DNA of 64,000 nt from CBDBCU01 sp965203435 (GTDB taxonomy: Bacteria; Chloroflexota; Dehalococcoidia; Lucifugimonadales; UBA3495): contig CBDBCU010000006.1 in the NCBI GenBank assembly GCA_965203435.1, positions 1-64,000 on the forward strand, in the 5' to 3' direction. This document shows, piece by piece, positions 32,127-41,191 of the stretch. Both the position numbers and the translations under genes were made by a program. Every line of letters begins with the position of its first letter. Within the stretch, counting starts at the first letter, position 1. Under the pieces are notes generated by a model. The model did no database searches. It worked only from the letters and a program-made list of their open reading frames with translations, and was not told the DNA's origin.

Positions 32127-33797
32127 ATGCCCCGAATGACCGGCGCCCGGTTTGTAGCCGAAACCCTGCAAGGGTACGGCTTGACCCATGTCTTTTATGT
32201 TCCCTCCATTGCCCGCCGCATCCTGGCCGAAATGGAAATGGTCGGAATGCAGCGGGTGGTGGCCCACGGCGAAAAGGCGGCCGCTTATATGGCCGACGGC
32301 TACGCCCGGGCCGCCAACGGCCCGGCGGTCTGCATGGCCCAATCGGTGGGCGCGGCCAACCTCGCCGCCGGCCTGCAAGACCCCTACCTCGGCCTTTCCC
32401 CGGTCATCGCCATCACCGGCCACCGGCCGCTGTCCCACCAGTACCGCAACTCCTACCAGGAAATCGAGCATTTCCGCCCCTTCAGTTCCACCACCAAATA
32501 CAGCGTGGCGGTGGACACGGTGGAACAGCTGCCGCATCTGCTGCGCCAAGCCTTTCGGGAAGCCACTTCCGGGGCCCCCGGCCCGGTGCATCTGGACTTT
32601 ATGGGCATTCAGGGCGAAGTGGTGGAAAACGGCGAGGCGGATCTGGAAGTTATCATCGAGGAGGATTTCCGGCGGCGGGCCACTTTGCGCCCGGAGCCGG
32701 GGCCGGACAAGGTTCGCGAGGCGGCCCAGGTTTTGACCGCCGCCCGCCGCCCGGTGATTGTCGCCGGCGGCGGCGTTACCGCCTCCGGGGCCCAAGCCGA
32801 AGTGGTGCGCCTGGCCGAAATGCTTAACATCCCGGTCGCCACTTCCCTGAACGCCAAGGGTACCATCCCGGAAAACCATCCCCTGTCCGTTGGCGTTTGC
32901 GGGGCCTATTCCCGTTGGTGCGCCAACAAAGTGGTCGCCGAGGCCGATTTGGCCCTGTTTATCGGCAGTCACACCGGCAGCCAGGTTACGCTGGATTGGC
33001 GCATCCCTCTGCCGGGAACGCCGGTTATTCAAATTGACATTGACCCGTCGGAGTTGGGCCGCAGCTATCCCACCCGAGTGGCTTTGCAGGGCGACGCCAA
33101 GGCCACCGTGGCCCGGATGAATGACCTCTTGGAGCCGCTGGAACGGGCCGAATGGGTGCGGCGGGCGCAGCAGATTGTCGCGGAATGGCGCGCCGAAGTG
33201 GAGCCGGATTTTCGTTCCGACGCCCAACCCATCCGCCCGGAGCGGCTGTGCCAGGAGTTCACCGACCATCTGCCGGACAATGCGATGCTGGTGTCGGACA
33301 CCGGCCACGCCGGTATCTGGACGGGGGCTTACATTGACCTGAATCATCCGGGCCAGGAGTTTATGCGGGCGGCCGGCTCCCTGGGCTGGGCTTTGCCGGC
33401 GGCCCTGGGGGCCAAGTGCGCTATTCCCGACCGGCCGGTGGTGGCTTTCACCGGGGATGGCGGGTTCTGGTATCACATTGCCGAGTTGGAAACGGCGGCC
33501 CGCTACGGCATTAACGCCGTCATCGTGGTCAACGACAACCGTTCCCTGAACCAGTGTCGGGTGGGCGACGAACGGGTCTATGCCAACTATCCCGGCGGCG
33601 ATTCCGATTCGATGTGGCAGTTCAACGATGTGGACTTGGCTAAAGTGGCCGAGGCGATGGGCTGCTACGGCATTAGGGTAACGGATCCGGCCAACATTCC
33701 GGCGGCTCTGGAACAGGCCATCGCCGCCAACCGCCCGGCGGTGGTGGATGTGGTGTCGGATATGGATGTGGTCGCCCCGCCGCCCTGGGGGCCGTAG
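32127..33797 (+). CDS. Thiamine-diphosphate-dependent enzyme (acetolactate synthase-like)
   Basis: A 556-residue ThDP enzyme of the acetolactate synthase/benzoylformate decarboxylase superfamily. The N-terminal pyrimidine domain holds AHGEKAAAYMADGYAR with the conserved Glu that activates thiamine; a central domain (about residues 190-320) follows; the pyrophosphate domain has GDGGFWYHIAELETAARYGINAVIVVNDN, the GDG-x(n)-NDN motif. ATG 32127 has GGGAGG seven bases upstream. No regulatory subunit (ilvN) is adjacent, and DPYLGLSPVIAITGHR suggests a catabolic decarboxylase or lyase rather than the biosynthetic enzyme. The substrate is unknown. Confidence 0.85.
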   Translation: MPRMTGARFVAETLQGYGLTHVFYVPSIARRILAEMEMVGMQRVVAHGEKAAAYMADGYARAANGPAVCMAQSVGAANLAAGLQDPYLGLSPVIAITGHRPLSHQYRNSYQEIEHFRPFSSTTKYSVAVDTVEQLPHLLRQAFREATSGAPGPVHLDFMGIQGEVVENGEADLEVIIEEDFRRRATLRPEPGPDKVREAAQVLTAARRPVIVAGGGVTASGAQAEVVRLAEMLNIPVATSLNAKGTIPENHPLSVGVCGAYSRWCANKVVAEADLALFIGSHTGSQVTLDWRIPLPGTPVIQIDIDPSELGRSYPTRVALQGDAKATVARMNDLLEPLERAEWVRRAQQIVAEWRAEVEPDFRSDAQPIRPERLCQEFTDHLPDNAMLVSDTGHAGIWTGAYIDLNHPGQEFMRAAGSLGWALPAALGAKCAIPDRPVVAFTGDGGFWYHIAELETAARYGINAVIVVNDNRSLNQCRVGDERVYANYPGGDSDSMWQFNDVDLAKVAEAMGCYGIRVTDPANIPAALEQAIAANRPAVVDVVSDMDVVAPPPWGP

Positions 33798-33878
33798 CCT
33801 AGGGGCCAGATCCCGGGCCGGACAATGCCGCTGCGGTTATTCCCGGCGCCGGCCACGGTCCTTCCCGGCCGCCACACA

Positions 33879-33982
33879 TACCGTCATTCCCGCGTAAGCG
33901 GGAATCCCGAGGGGGGTTGCCAAGAGTGCGGCGGTATAAGGCAGTACCGTTCGGGATTCCCGCTTACGCGGGAATGACGGTA
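33879..33982. repeat. Family R1 element
   Basis: TACCGTCATTCCCGC... GCGGGAATGACGGTA with middle GGTTGCCAAGAGTGCGG and TATAAGGCAGTACCGT, between two convergent genes. Confidence 0.85.
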
Positions 33983-34003
33983 GAGTGGTTGCCGCCGCCC
34001 CGG

Positions 34004-36163
34004 TTACTCGAGGGTCAAATATAACTCTGCCGACCAGACTTCCCCTTGCCCCGGGAGATACTGGCCGGTATTGACCCGGCGGATGGGGTAATCCGGCAGC
34101 AGCAGCAGGGCAAAGCACTTTCCGCCGCTGCTGAAACGGCTGGCTTCGAGGAACGCGTCCAAATTGTCAAAGTCGTGTCCCCGCAGCCATTCCGGGAGGT
34201 CGGACAGGTTCACCGGCCGGATATGCGCGAAAAACTTGCGGTCGGCCGCCGCCGGGTCGCACTCCTCCCGGCGGTAAATCAGGTAGTCGCCACGGCGATG
34301 CAGGGCATAGTCGGAATGAACGGCCGGCGCGCCCAGGTCCGACAAATCCCGATACAAATAATCCCCCTTGCTCCATAGCGCGCTCAGGTCGTTGGCATAA
34401 ATCTGCCAGACCCAGGTTATGCCGACGCCGGCGTCCAGCTGCCAGTAGGGCGGGCCGAATTGCAGGGCCGTCGCCAAGCCCCGGGCATAAGCCAGGGGGC
34501 GATAGTCCTCCGGCCAAGCCGGCGGCGCGTGGGCTGAGGCATGATTGACGATGTAGTAGGGACGCCCGGTTTCCTCCGGCGGAGTCCGGTATATGGGGCG
34601 GTCCCGGCCATAAAGATGGGGCAGAACTTCGGCAAAGTAGATCTGAACGGTGTTCATCGGTTCGATGTCGGAGGGAACAACCTGCACATACTGCCCCTGA
34701 TCCTGGAGACGGGTGATTTCAGCCAGCAACCGGGCGTCGGCATTGCGGAGGTGATGCTGGGCAACGGTCTGGTACAGGAAGTTGTAGTAATTGCCGGCAA
34801 TAAAGAACAGGACGAATCCGGTCAACAGCAGCGCCAGCGCCGGGCGGAGGGGAACGGAATATCCCCGGAAACCCAGCGGCCGCCGCCCGGCGGCGCCCTC
34901 CAGCGCAAACTTGGCGGCAAAGGCCAGCAAGGTGGCGAACAGAGGAATCAGCGGATACCAGTAGCGCAGAGCTTGCAGCCAGGAGGTGCAGAGAACCAGA
35001 TACATACTGGCGAACAGGCCCAGCAGAATCAGTACGAAAACCCCTTCGCCGCTCAATTGCCGCCGGCCGGCCCGAAGGCCCACCCAGCCCAGCAGGAACA
35101 GGGCCAACAAAGCCAATCCGGCCGTAATCAGGAGCGAGGTTTCCGACTGAAACAGCTGCGCCAGCAGCCAACGGGCATTAGCGCCCAGCAACTCGGGGGT
35201 TATACTGGCCGCGCCGTAACTCTCCTGGCTCGCCGCGGCGTACACCGCGGCGGCATACACATTGACCAGGGTATGGCTGAAAACCAGGGCCAGCGGCAGG
35301 CCGCCCAGGAGCTTCCATACCATTCCCCCTTGCCGGGCGCCGGCGGCGTCTCCGGCGGGCCGACTTTCCTCCGTCCTCTGGCCCCGGAACAGCGCCCCCC
35401 CGCGGCGCGGCCGGTTTGTCCGATTTTGTCCCCCTTCCCGGCGACGGTATAGCTCCCATAGGAGCGGGACATAGTAGGCGGCCAGCAGTACCAGCAAAGC
35501 CGCAATGTTCGTTTCTTTGCTCCAGGCCATCCCGCAGTAGCCCAGGAAAAACAGGCCGTAGGTTAGCAGGGCAGCCTGCAGCGGCTCCGGCCGGCCCTCC
35601 CGGGAAAGCATCCGCGCCAGCATCCAGAGGCACAAGCCCAGGAAAAAAACGCCCTCAAGTTCGACCGCCGAAGTGCGGGAAGCCGGCGAGTTGGGGAAAA
35701 ATAGCCAGAGATAGACCAGCAGGGCCGGCGGCAGCAGTCCGATAAACCGGTCAAGGCCGCCCGGGCCGCCGGGCCGGCTGCGGACAAAACAGCGGAAAGC
35801 GGCCAGGAACATCAAGACGGAGCCGAAATGGACCATCCACCGGGTCAAGCGGTGCAGCCAAGGGGTAGGGCCGAAAATTTTCCAGAGCAGCCCGTTGGAA
35901 AACTCCCAAAAGGGAACATACCGCGGAAAAGAGACCGTATCCAGCCGGGTCCAAGCCAGAAACTGTTTTTTGACCCACTGGGAAAACTCGCCCGCATCGT
36001 CGAAGATACTGGCGAAGCTCCATAGGTTATTGTAATCGTCCACCAAGCCAAAGGGCGTGGTCAGGGAGTAGTATAGTACCGGGAGGAACAGCAGGCCGGG
36101 GAATAGAAAGAGCGCCGCGGTCAGGAACAGACCGGGGCGGTTCAGGATTAGTTGGGCAGTCAT
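34004..36163 (-). CDS. Large membrane protein with C-terminal CxP-FFLHI domain
   Basis: A 719-residue integral membrane protein with about ten helices in the first 490 residues, resembling dolichol-phosphate-mannose-type glycosyltransferases (GT39/PMT-like: an acidic LVDDYNN motif after the first helix). A periplasmic part follows. The last 85 residues (CDPAAADRKFFAHIRPVNLSDLPEWL... DYPIRRVNTGQY) match the C-terminus of the lipoprotein at 56008, defining a shared domain. ATG 36163 is preferred because the promoter TGGCAA-N17-TATAAA leaves only six bases before it; an upstream ATG at 36193 lies in the -35 region. Transfer of sugar to a surface polymer is possible but unproven. Confidence 0.7.
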   Translation of the reverse strand: MTAQLILNRPGLFLTAALFLFPGLLFLPVLYYSLTTPFGLVDDYNNLWSFASIFDDAGEFSQWVKKQFLAWTRLDTVSFPRYVPFWEFSNGLLWKIFGPTPWLHRLTRWMVHFGSVLMFLAAFRCFVRSRPGGPGGLDRFIGLLPPALLVYLWLFFPNSPASRTSAVELEGVFFLGLCLWMLARMLSREGRPEPLQAALLTYGLFFLGYCGMAWSKETNIAALLVLLAAYYVPLLWELYRRREGGQNRTNRPRRGGALFRGQRTEESRPAGDAAGARQGGMVWKLLGGLPLALVFSHTLVNVYAAAVYAAASQESYGAASITPELLGANARWLLAQLFQSETSLLITAGLALLALFLLGWVGLRAGRRQLSGEGVFVLILLGLFASMYLVLCTSWLQALRYWYPLIPLFATLLAFAAKFALEGAAGRRPLGFRGYSVPLRPALALLLTGFVLFFIAGNYYNFLYQTVAQHHLRNADARLLAEITRLQDQGQYVQVVPSDIEPMNTVQIYFAEVLPHLYGRDRPIYRTPPEETGRPYYIVNHASAHAPPAWPEDYRPLAYARGLATALQFGPPYWQLDAGVGITWVWQIYANDLSALWSKGDYLYRDLSDLGAPAVHSDYALHRRGDYLIYRREECDPAAADRKFFAHIRPVNLSDLPEWLRGHDFDNLDAFLEASRFSSGGKCFALLLLPDYPIRRVNTGQYLPGQGEVWSAELYLTLE

Positions 36164-36169
36164 AGCGGT

Positions 36170-36198
36170 TTTATACCACAGTTGCGCCGCCATTGCCA
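36170..36198 (-). promoter_or_regulatory. Promoter of the large membrane protein (leaderless)
   Basis: Minus strand: TGGCAA (36198-36193), 17 bp, TATAAA (36175-36170), six bases to ATG 36163. Confidence 0.6.
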
Positions 36199-36251
36199 GT
36201 GCCGGGTCTCATCGGTTTTATTCCGTTATATAGAACCGTCTCATTATGTAG

Positions 36252-36354
36252 AACCGTCATTCCCGCGTAAGCGGGAATCCAGACATACCCGGCCGGCAAC
36301 GGTCTTGTCTGACGCTGTACCGTTCGGGATTCCCGCTTGCGCGGGAATGACGGT
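36252..36354. repeat. Family R1 element
   Basis: ACCGTCATTCCCGCGTAAG... GCGCGGGAATGACGGT with a diverged middle (ACATACCCGGCCGGCAACGG). Confidence 0.8.
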
Positions 36355-36434
36355 CTGAGGGGCGGCCGGCAATGGCGGTAAGGCCGGTTGACTGGTATAT
36401 GCCATTGTCCGGGAAATGCCGGATTGCCCCCCCT

Positions 36435-36463
36435 TTGCCAAACCCCGCCGCTGCTGGTATCCT
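36435..36463 (+). promoter_or_regulatory. Promoter of the aminotransferase
   Basis: TTGCCA (36435-36440), 17 bp, TATCCT (36458-36463). Confidence 0.5.
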
Positions 36464-36509
36464 AGGGCTTAAAGATGGCGCAGCGCCGCCAACAAAAGGG
36501 TAAGACTGT

Positions 36510-37694
36510 ATGACCATTTCCCGCAAAGTCCGTCAGGGGATGGCGGAAGGGAGCTGGATCCGCCGTATGTTCGAGGTGGGCATCGCCTTGAAAGCCCAAT
36601 ACGGCGCCGACCAGGTCTTTGACCTGTCCCTGGGCAATCCGGTGATGGAGCCGCCGGAACGGTTTAACGCCGAATTGCGGCGCTTGGCCGCCCAGCCGCC
36701 GCCGGGGATGCACCGCTATATGCCCAATGCCGGCTATCCGGAAACCCGCGCCGCCGTAGCCCAAACCCTGCAATCCGAAACCGGCCTGCCCTTTGCCGGC
36801 GGCGACATCGTGATGAGCTGCGGCGCGGCCGGCGCCCTTAATGTAGTCCTGCGGGCCACCCTGAATCCCGGCGATGAAATAATCATCCTGGCCCCCTATT
36901 TCGGGGAGTATGTCTATTATGTGGACAATCACCAGGGCCAGCCGGTTATCGTCCCCACCACCGCCGATTTTCAGCTGGATTTAGACGCCATCGCCGCCGC
37001 CATTACCTCCCGCACCCGGGGGCTGATTATCAACTCCCCCAACAATCCCTCCGGCGTGGTCTATTCCGCCGCGCAGATTGCCGAACTGGCCGCCCTGCTT
37101 ACCCGCAAACAGGCCGAACTGAACACCGAAATCTACATCCTCAGCGACGAACCCTATCGGCGGCTGATTTATGACGGCTTGACCTATCCCCAGATTTTCC
37201 CCCACTACGACCGCACCATCGTGGTCAATTCCCACGCCAAGGATTTGGGATTGCCGGGGGAACGCATCGGCTACATTGCCCTGCATCCGGACTATCCCGA
37301 TAAGGCTGAATTGGTGGACGGATTGATTTTCTGCACCCGCACCCTGGGCTTTGTCAACGCCCCGGCCCTGATGCAGCATCTGATTCGCGGCTTGCAGGAG
37401 GTCAGCGTAGAGGTGTCCGAATATCAGCGCAAGCGGGATTTTCTCTATGCCGGCCTGACCGATTTGGGCTATGCGGTGGTAAAACCCCAAGGGGCTTTTT
37501 ACCTCTTTCCCCAATCGCCGCTGCCCGACGATGCGGCGTTTGTGGACGCTTTGCAGGAGTGGCAGGTGCTGGCGGTGCCGGGCCGGGGTTTCGGCGTCCC
37601 CGGCCACTTCCGCCTCTCCTACTGCGTCGAGGATTGGGTATTGGCCGGGGCCATGGAAGGCTTTGCCCGGGCGGCGGAACGGTTTGGGTTGTAG
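36510..37694 (+). CDS. Class I/II pyridoxal-phosphate aminotransferase
   Basis: A 394-residue fold type I aminotransferase. DLSLGNPVMEPPERF is the N-terminal substrate loop, INSPNNPSGVVYS and LSDEPYRRLIYDG give the cofactor contacts, NSHAKDLGLPGERIGY contains the Schiff-base lysine, and HFRLSYCVED gives the substrate-carboxylate Arg. It resembles AspC-like enzymes of broad specificity. ATG 36510 follows AAAAGGG. No biosynthetic neighbours point to a substrate. Confidence 0.88.
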   Translation: MTISRKVRQGMAEGSWIRRMFEVGIALKAQYGADQVFDLSLGNPVMEPPERFNAELRRLAAQPPPGMHRYMPNAGYPETRAAVAQTLQSETGLPFAGGDIVMSCGAAGALNVVLRATLNPGDEIIILAPYFGEYVYYVDNHQGQPVIVPTTADFQLDLDAIAAAITSRTRGLIINSPNNPSGVVYSAAQIAELAALLTRKQAELNTEIYILSDEPYRRLIYDGLTYPQIFPHYDRTIVVNSHAKDLGLPGERIGYIALHPDYPDKAELVDGLIFCTRTLGFVNAPALMQHLIRGLQEVSVEVSEYQRKRDFLYAGLTDLGYAVVKPQGAFYLFPQSPLPDDAAFVDALQEWQVLAVPGRGFGVPGHFRLSYCVEDWVLAGAMEGFARAAERFGL

Positions 37695-37763
37695 GGGGGG
37701 TAATTTCCCGTCTATCCCTGATCCGGCCGCCGGAGGGACGGAAACCCGGCCAATGGGAAAGGG

Positions 37764-38315
37764 CTACTCCCCAAAAACCGCCGCCAAGGCAACCGCTAAT
37801 CCCGGCAGCAGCGGCGAGGTCAAAGTCTGACCCCGGCCATAGGCGGCGTAGCGGATAAAATCGCCCTCCCCTGGCGTCAGTACCTCAATAGTTTCCAGTG
37901 CCGGATCCGCCAGCCAGTATTCCCGGACGCCGTGCCGGAAATACAAATCCCGCTTATAGCCCCGGTCATATCCCTCAGTGCTGGGCGACAGCACTTCCAC
38001 TGCCAAATCCGGCGCGCCCTGAATGTTGGCGGCGGTGACGATGGCATCCCGGGCGTGGGAAACATAAAGAATGTCCGGCTGCGCCACATCGTGGTCGGAA
38101 AGAGCCACATCCAGAGGGGCAAACCACACCCGGCCCCGGTCGCGGCTGCTGACGAACTGGTGCAGGGCAAAGGCCAGGGTCAGCACAACCCTTTGATGCT
38201 GATTGTTGGGAGCAGCGGCCAAAATCAACTCTCCGTCCAGCAACTGGTAGCGGGCGCCCTCCGGCGTTGCCATATAGTCGGCCACGGTCAACTTGGCCCG
38301 GGGTTTGGTAGTCAT
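37764..38315 (-). CDS. Uma2-family (DUF820) endonuclease
   Basis: A 183-residue protein of the Uma2 restriction-endonuclease-like family. YQLLDGELILAAAPNNQHQRV opens it, VAQPDILYVS supplies the Asp, PDLAVEVLSPSTEGYDRGYKRDLYFRHGVREYWLADP gives the D-ExxSP-K core. The family is greatly expanded in Chloroflexota and cyanobacteria; its physiological role is unsettled. ATG 38315 follows an AAAGGGGGG site and TATAAT lies upstream on the minus strand. Confidence 0.88.
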   Translation of the reverse strand: MTTKPRAKLTVADYMATPEGARYQLLDGELILAAAPNNQHQRVVLTLAFALHQFVSSRDRGRVWFAPLDVALSDHDVAQPDILYVSHARDAIVTAANIQGAPDLAVEVLSPSTEGYDRGYKRDLYFRHGVREYWLADPALETIEVLTPGEGDFIRYAAYGRGQTLTSPLLPGLAVALAAVFGE

Positions 38316-38389
38316 TGCGCTGCCCCCCCTTTAAGGAATGGGATAGGATGGGATGGGGCTATTATACACCTTTATTCCCGGCTTGCCGC

Positions 38390-39757
38390 CTACCCCCGCC
38401 GCGCCGCCGCCCTTTGCTGTTCCGCCGCCCTTTCCGTGGTCCGCCGGGCCGGCCGCCGCGGCCGCGGCAGGATGATATAGGTCAGGCAGGCCAAGCCCAG
38501 CAATCCCATCAGCGGAAACAAGGCCCAGAAGTAACTGCCGGTGTGGTCGAAAATCAATCCCATCCACACCGCCGTCCACATCGACATCAGCTGGTCGGGC
38601 AAGTGCTGCCAGCCGCGCAGGGTGGCAAAATTGCGGCGGCCGAAAAACTCGCCCATTATGGCCCAATTCAGGGAATTGGCGCTTTCCGACAAAGCCAGCA
38701 GCAGGGCAAAGGCCGCCAGCTGCCACAAGTTGCCGTTGGCGTTCAGCAGAAAGGTCAGGGATACGGCCCCGGCGGCCATGCAGACCGCGCACAGCAGCTG
38801 GCGGGAAAAGCGGTCGCCCAGCCAGCCCACCAACGGATTGAACAGGATGACGCCGCCGGCTACCAGTCCCACGAACAGAGCGGCAATCTGCAAACTTTCC
38901 GTTTGCTCCCGCCCGCCGGCTTGCAGAAACCAGACCATCAGCGGCGCCAATAGAAAAGACAGCCCGGAGTGGGCCGTATTCCGCAATCCGGAGGCCAGCA
39001 CTACCATCCAGTAAGAGGGGGTGTGCATGGCCTCCCGGACGGTGAAGTCGGTTTCCCCGCCGCCACGGGCCGGCCGCCGCGGCCGGGAAACCGCCGCCGG
39101 CTCCCTTTCCACCGCTGGGTCATCGCCATCGGGCAGCAATCCCATACTTTCCGGCGACCGCCGCACCAGCAGCGACAAGGGGACAATCAGCACGATGATG
39201 ACGATGCCGGAAATCAGCACCGCGTTGCGCCAGCCGAAAGTCAGCACCATCAGCCCGGTTAGGGGGGCAATCGTTCCCCCCAGGCCATGCCCCATCGACA
39301 CGATGGACATCGCCAGGCCGCGCCGCCGCCGAAACCAGTTGTTCACCGCCGCTATGGAGGCGTTGTTGTAGCCGGAACGGAAACCGACCGACATCAGCCC
39401 GACGAATACCAGCAGGAAAAAGAAGTAGTTGCCGGTTTGGGACAGCAGGATGAAACCCAGGCCGGACAGGATGCCACCGACCGCCAGCATAACCCCCGGG
39501 CCATAGCGGTCGGTCAGATAGCCGACTACCGGCCCCTGGAGGCCGCCCATCAGCCGGCCCAGGGTATCGGCCCAGCCGATGGCGGCGGCGCTCAGCCCCA
39601 AGTCGTTCTGAATGGGGATGATATAGACGGTAAAACCCCGGTTGAAACTGCCCTGCTTAATGCCGTCGGCAATCAAGCTGACCAGCACAATCCACCACCC
39701 GTAGAAAATCCGGGGCGGACGCCGCAAAAAATCCTGCCAAGCCGCTAATTTCAGCAC
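38390..39757 (-). CDS. Major facilitator superfamily transporter
   Basis: A 455-residue, 12-helix MFS transporter of the monocarboxylate/oxalate-formate antiporter type: GWWIVLVSLIADG in helix 1, the loop 2-3 motif GYLTDRYGPG, a long charged central loop (residues about 205-245) and GWLGDRFSRQLL in the second half, then a basic C-terminal tail. The start is probably GTG 39757, seven bases after TATACT (39770-39765), which suggests a leaderless mRNA; there is no ribosome-binding site. The substrate is likely a small carboxylate, by family only. Confidence 0.82.
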   Translation of the reverse strand: MLKLAAWQDFLRRPPRIFYGWWIVLVSLIADGIKQGSFNRGFTVYIIPIQNDLGLSAAAIGWADTLGRLMGGLQGPVVGYLTDRYGPGVMLAVGGILSGLGFILLSQTGNYFFFLLVFVGLMSVGFRSGYNNASIAAVNNWFRRRRGLAMSIVSMGHGLGGTIAPLTGLMVLTFGWRNAVLISGIVIIVLIVPLSLLVRRSPESMGLLPDGDDPAVEREPAAVSRPRRPARGGGETDFTVREAMHTPSYWMVVLASGLRNTAHSGLSFLLAPLMVWFLQAGGREQTESLQIAALFVGLVAGGVILFNPLVGWLGDRFSRQLLCAVCMAAGAVSLTFLLNANGNLWQLAAFALLLALSESANSLNWAIMGEFFGRRNFATLRGWQHLPDQLMSMWTAVWMGLIFDHTGSYFWALFPLMGLLGLACLTYIILPRPRRPARRTTERAAEQQRAAARRG

Positions 39758-39809
39758 AAAGGGCAGTATAGCAGGTTTCGGCGGCAAGGGGGTATGCCTG
39801 CCCCATCCG

Positions 39810-39834
39810 CTCATCCTGAACTTGTTGAAGGATG
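39810..39834. repeat. Family R2 motif
   Basis: CTCATCCTGAAC... TTGAAGGATG between the MFS and DUF488 genes. Confidence 0.7.
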
Positions 39835-39862
39835 GGATGGACGGTTTTATACGCCCTTGCCC

Positions 39863-40303
39863 CTAGCCCAAATGCACAATTTCCACGCCGCCCCACTGGT
39901 GCGCCAGGTATTCGGCGGCCAGGCGGCGGTGGCAATGGTCGGGCTTATCCTCGCTGCACAGCAGGACGGCGTCGGCCAGCAATTCTTGCAACCCGGGTTC
40001 GGCCGCCACTTCCCGGGCCGCCAGCAAAGCCAAATACTGCCCGGCGTAGGCCGCCCAATCCTTATGCCCCTTGCGATAAGCGTCCAGCATCTCCCGGGTG
40101 GGGGCCAATTGCGGTAGGTGGACATATTCCATCCCGCAAATCCGCTCCAGAAAATAGGCCAGATCCTCCCGCTTGGCAAAGCCGGCCAACTGGGAAACAT
40201 TATTCAGCCGTACATCCACCAGCCGCCGCGCCCCGGACTGTTGCAGCAGGCCAAAGAACTGCGCCGCCGACTTTTTGGTAAACCCGATGGTGTAGAGTTT
40301 CAT
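39863..40303 (-). CDS. DUF488 protein, copy 1
   Basis: A 146-residue DUF488 protein: MKLYTIGFTKKSAAQFFGLLQQSG at the start, LVDVRLNNVSQLAGFAKREDL as the conserved core and VLLCSEDKPDHCHRRLAAEYL, where the Cys and HC-HR pattern is typical. Family members are small cytoplasmic proteins of unknown function. It is the last gene of a DUF488-DUF488 pair that in other genomes accompanies a dual-OB-domain gene, of which a remnant lies upstream here. ATG 40303 is 17 bases behind the previous stop. Confidence 0.85.
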   Translation of the reverse strand: MKLYTIGFTKKSAAQFFGLLQQSGARRLVDVRLNNVSQLAGFAKREDLAYFLERICGMEYVHLPQLAPTREMLDAYRKGHKDWAAYAGQYLALLAAREVAAEPGLQELLADAVLLCSEDKPDHCHRRLAAEYLAHQWGGVEIVHLG

Positions 40304-40320
40304 ACCATCCTGCAACCAGT

Positions 40321-40950
40321 TCAGGATGAGCGGAGGGCGGGGGCATCCTCCGGCCGCTCTACTGTATAGGCCACGCGCTGCGCCTGCCGGGTCAAGGCGT
40401 CGGCAACTATTTCCTCCCGGGAGCGGAACAGATCGCCGTTGGGCGGCAGCTGGAAAAGCGCAAGCAGTCGATCCATTGCGGCCGCGTGGCTTTCCAGTTC
40501 GCCGTTGGCGTGGATATGCTTTACCGCCAAGCCGCGCGCGGTCAAGGCGCGGGCCACCAGCAGAGTGCGATGACACTCCAACGGCTCCTTTTCGGTACAC
40601 AGCAGGGCCAAGCGGCGGTCGTCGGCATTGCGGATAATGCGCCGCAGCCCCTCCGCAAAGAAATCGGCAGCCGCCACCCGGTCATAGCAGACCCGGCCGG
40701 CGTCATCATAGCACGACCGATCGGCCGGCCGGCCGCCCAATTCACCGCCCATGAAAAGGTAGGCAATGCCCGCCTTTTCCAAGGCGTCTTTCAGGACATC
40801 GTGGTTGAAATGGGGCGCATAACGGCTGTAGGGCGCAGAACGCACATCGGCCACCGCCGCCACGCTCTGCTCTTGCAGCAAAGCGCGGAAAGCATCCGGC
40901 GAATGGTTGGAATGTCCGATAGTAAATACCGGGTATTGGGTGGCGGCCAC
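40321..40950 (-). CDS. DUF488 protein, copy 2
   Basis: A 209-residue DUF488 protein: VFTIGHSNHSPDAFRALLQEQSVAAVADVRSAPYSRYAPHFN, GGELGGRP, and ALLCTEKEPLECHRTLLVARAL. It belongs to the longer subgroup with a C-terminal extension. The GTG start at 40950 is preceded by GGGGGA. Its stop codon lies in an R2-like repeat (CAGTTCAGGATGAGCGG), so the C-terminus may have been altered by it. Confidence 0.85.
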   Translation of the reverse strand: MAATQYPVFTIGHSNHSPDAFRALLQEQSVAAVADVRSAPYSRYAPHFNHDVLKDALEKAGIAYLFMGGELGGRPADRSCYDDAGRVCYDRVAAADFFAEGLRRIIRNADDRRLALLCTEKEPLECHRTLLVARALTARGLAVKHIHANGELESHAAAMDRLLALFQLPPNGDLFRSREEIVADALTRQAQRVAYTVERPEDAPALRSS

Positions 40951-40967
40951 GGTGCAAGTTCCCCCGT

Positions 40968-41191
40968 TAAGGCTGAATAATGGCGGCGATTAACTTATAG
41001 GCATAGCCTTGAAAAGGCTCGCCCAGGCTGATGGTCAGGAAAGCGTCTCCGATCGGGTAATCGCCATCAGGTTGTTGCCGGTACCGCCGTTCCCAGACCG
41101 AGTCAGTAACCCGCAGCCAATAATCCGCGCCATTATACTGAAAACGCCCCTGCGCCCTTCGCCGGTAGTTGCCGAAATCAAGGCAATTGTA
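40968..41191 (-). pseudogene. C-terminal remnant of a dual-OB-domain protein
   Basis: An open frame without a start codon reads NCLDFGNYRRRAQGRFQYNG, then ADYWLRVTDSVWERRY, GDYPIGDAFLTISLGEPFQG and YAYKLIAAIIQP. I recognise this as the C-terminal part of dual-OB-domain proteins that are commonly next to DUF488 genes. Upstream of 41191 the frame meets a stop and no further homologous sequence appears, so the first roughly three quarters are gone. Transcription through it may still serve the DUF488 pair. Confidence 0.7.
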
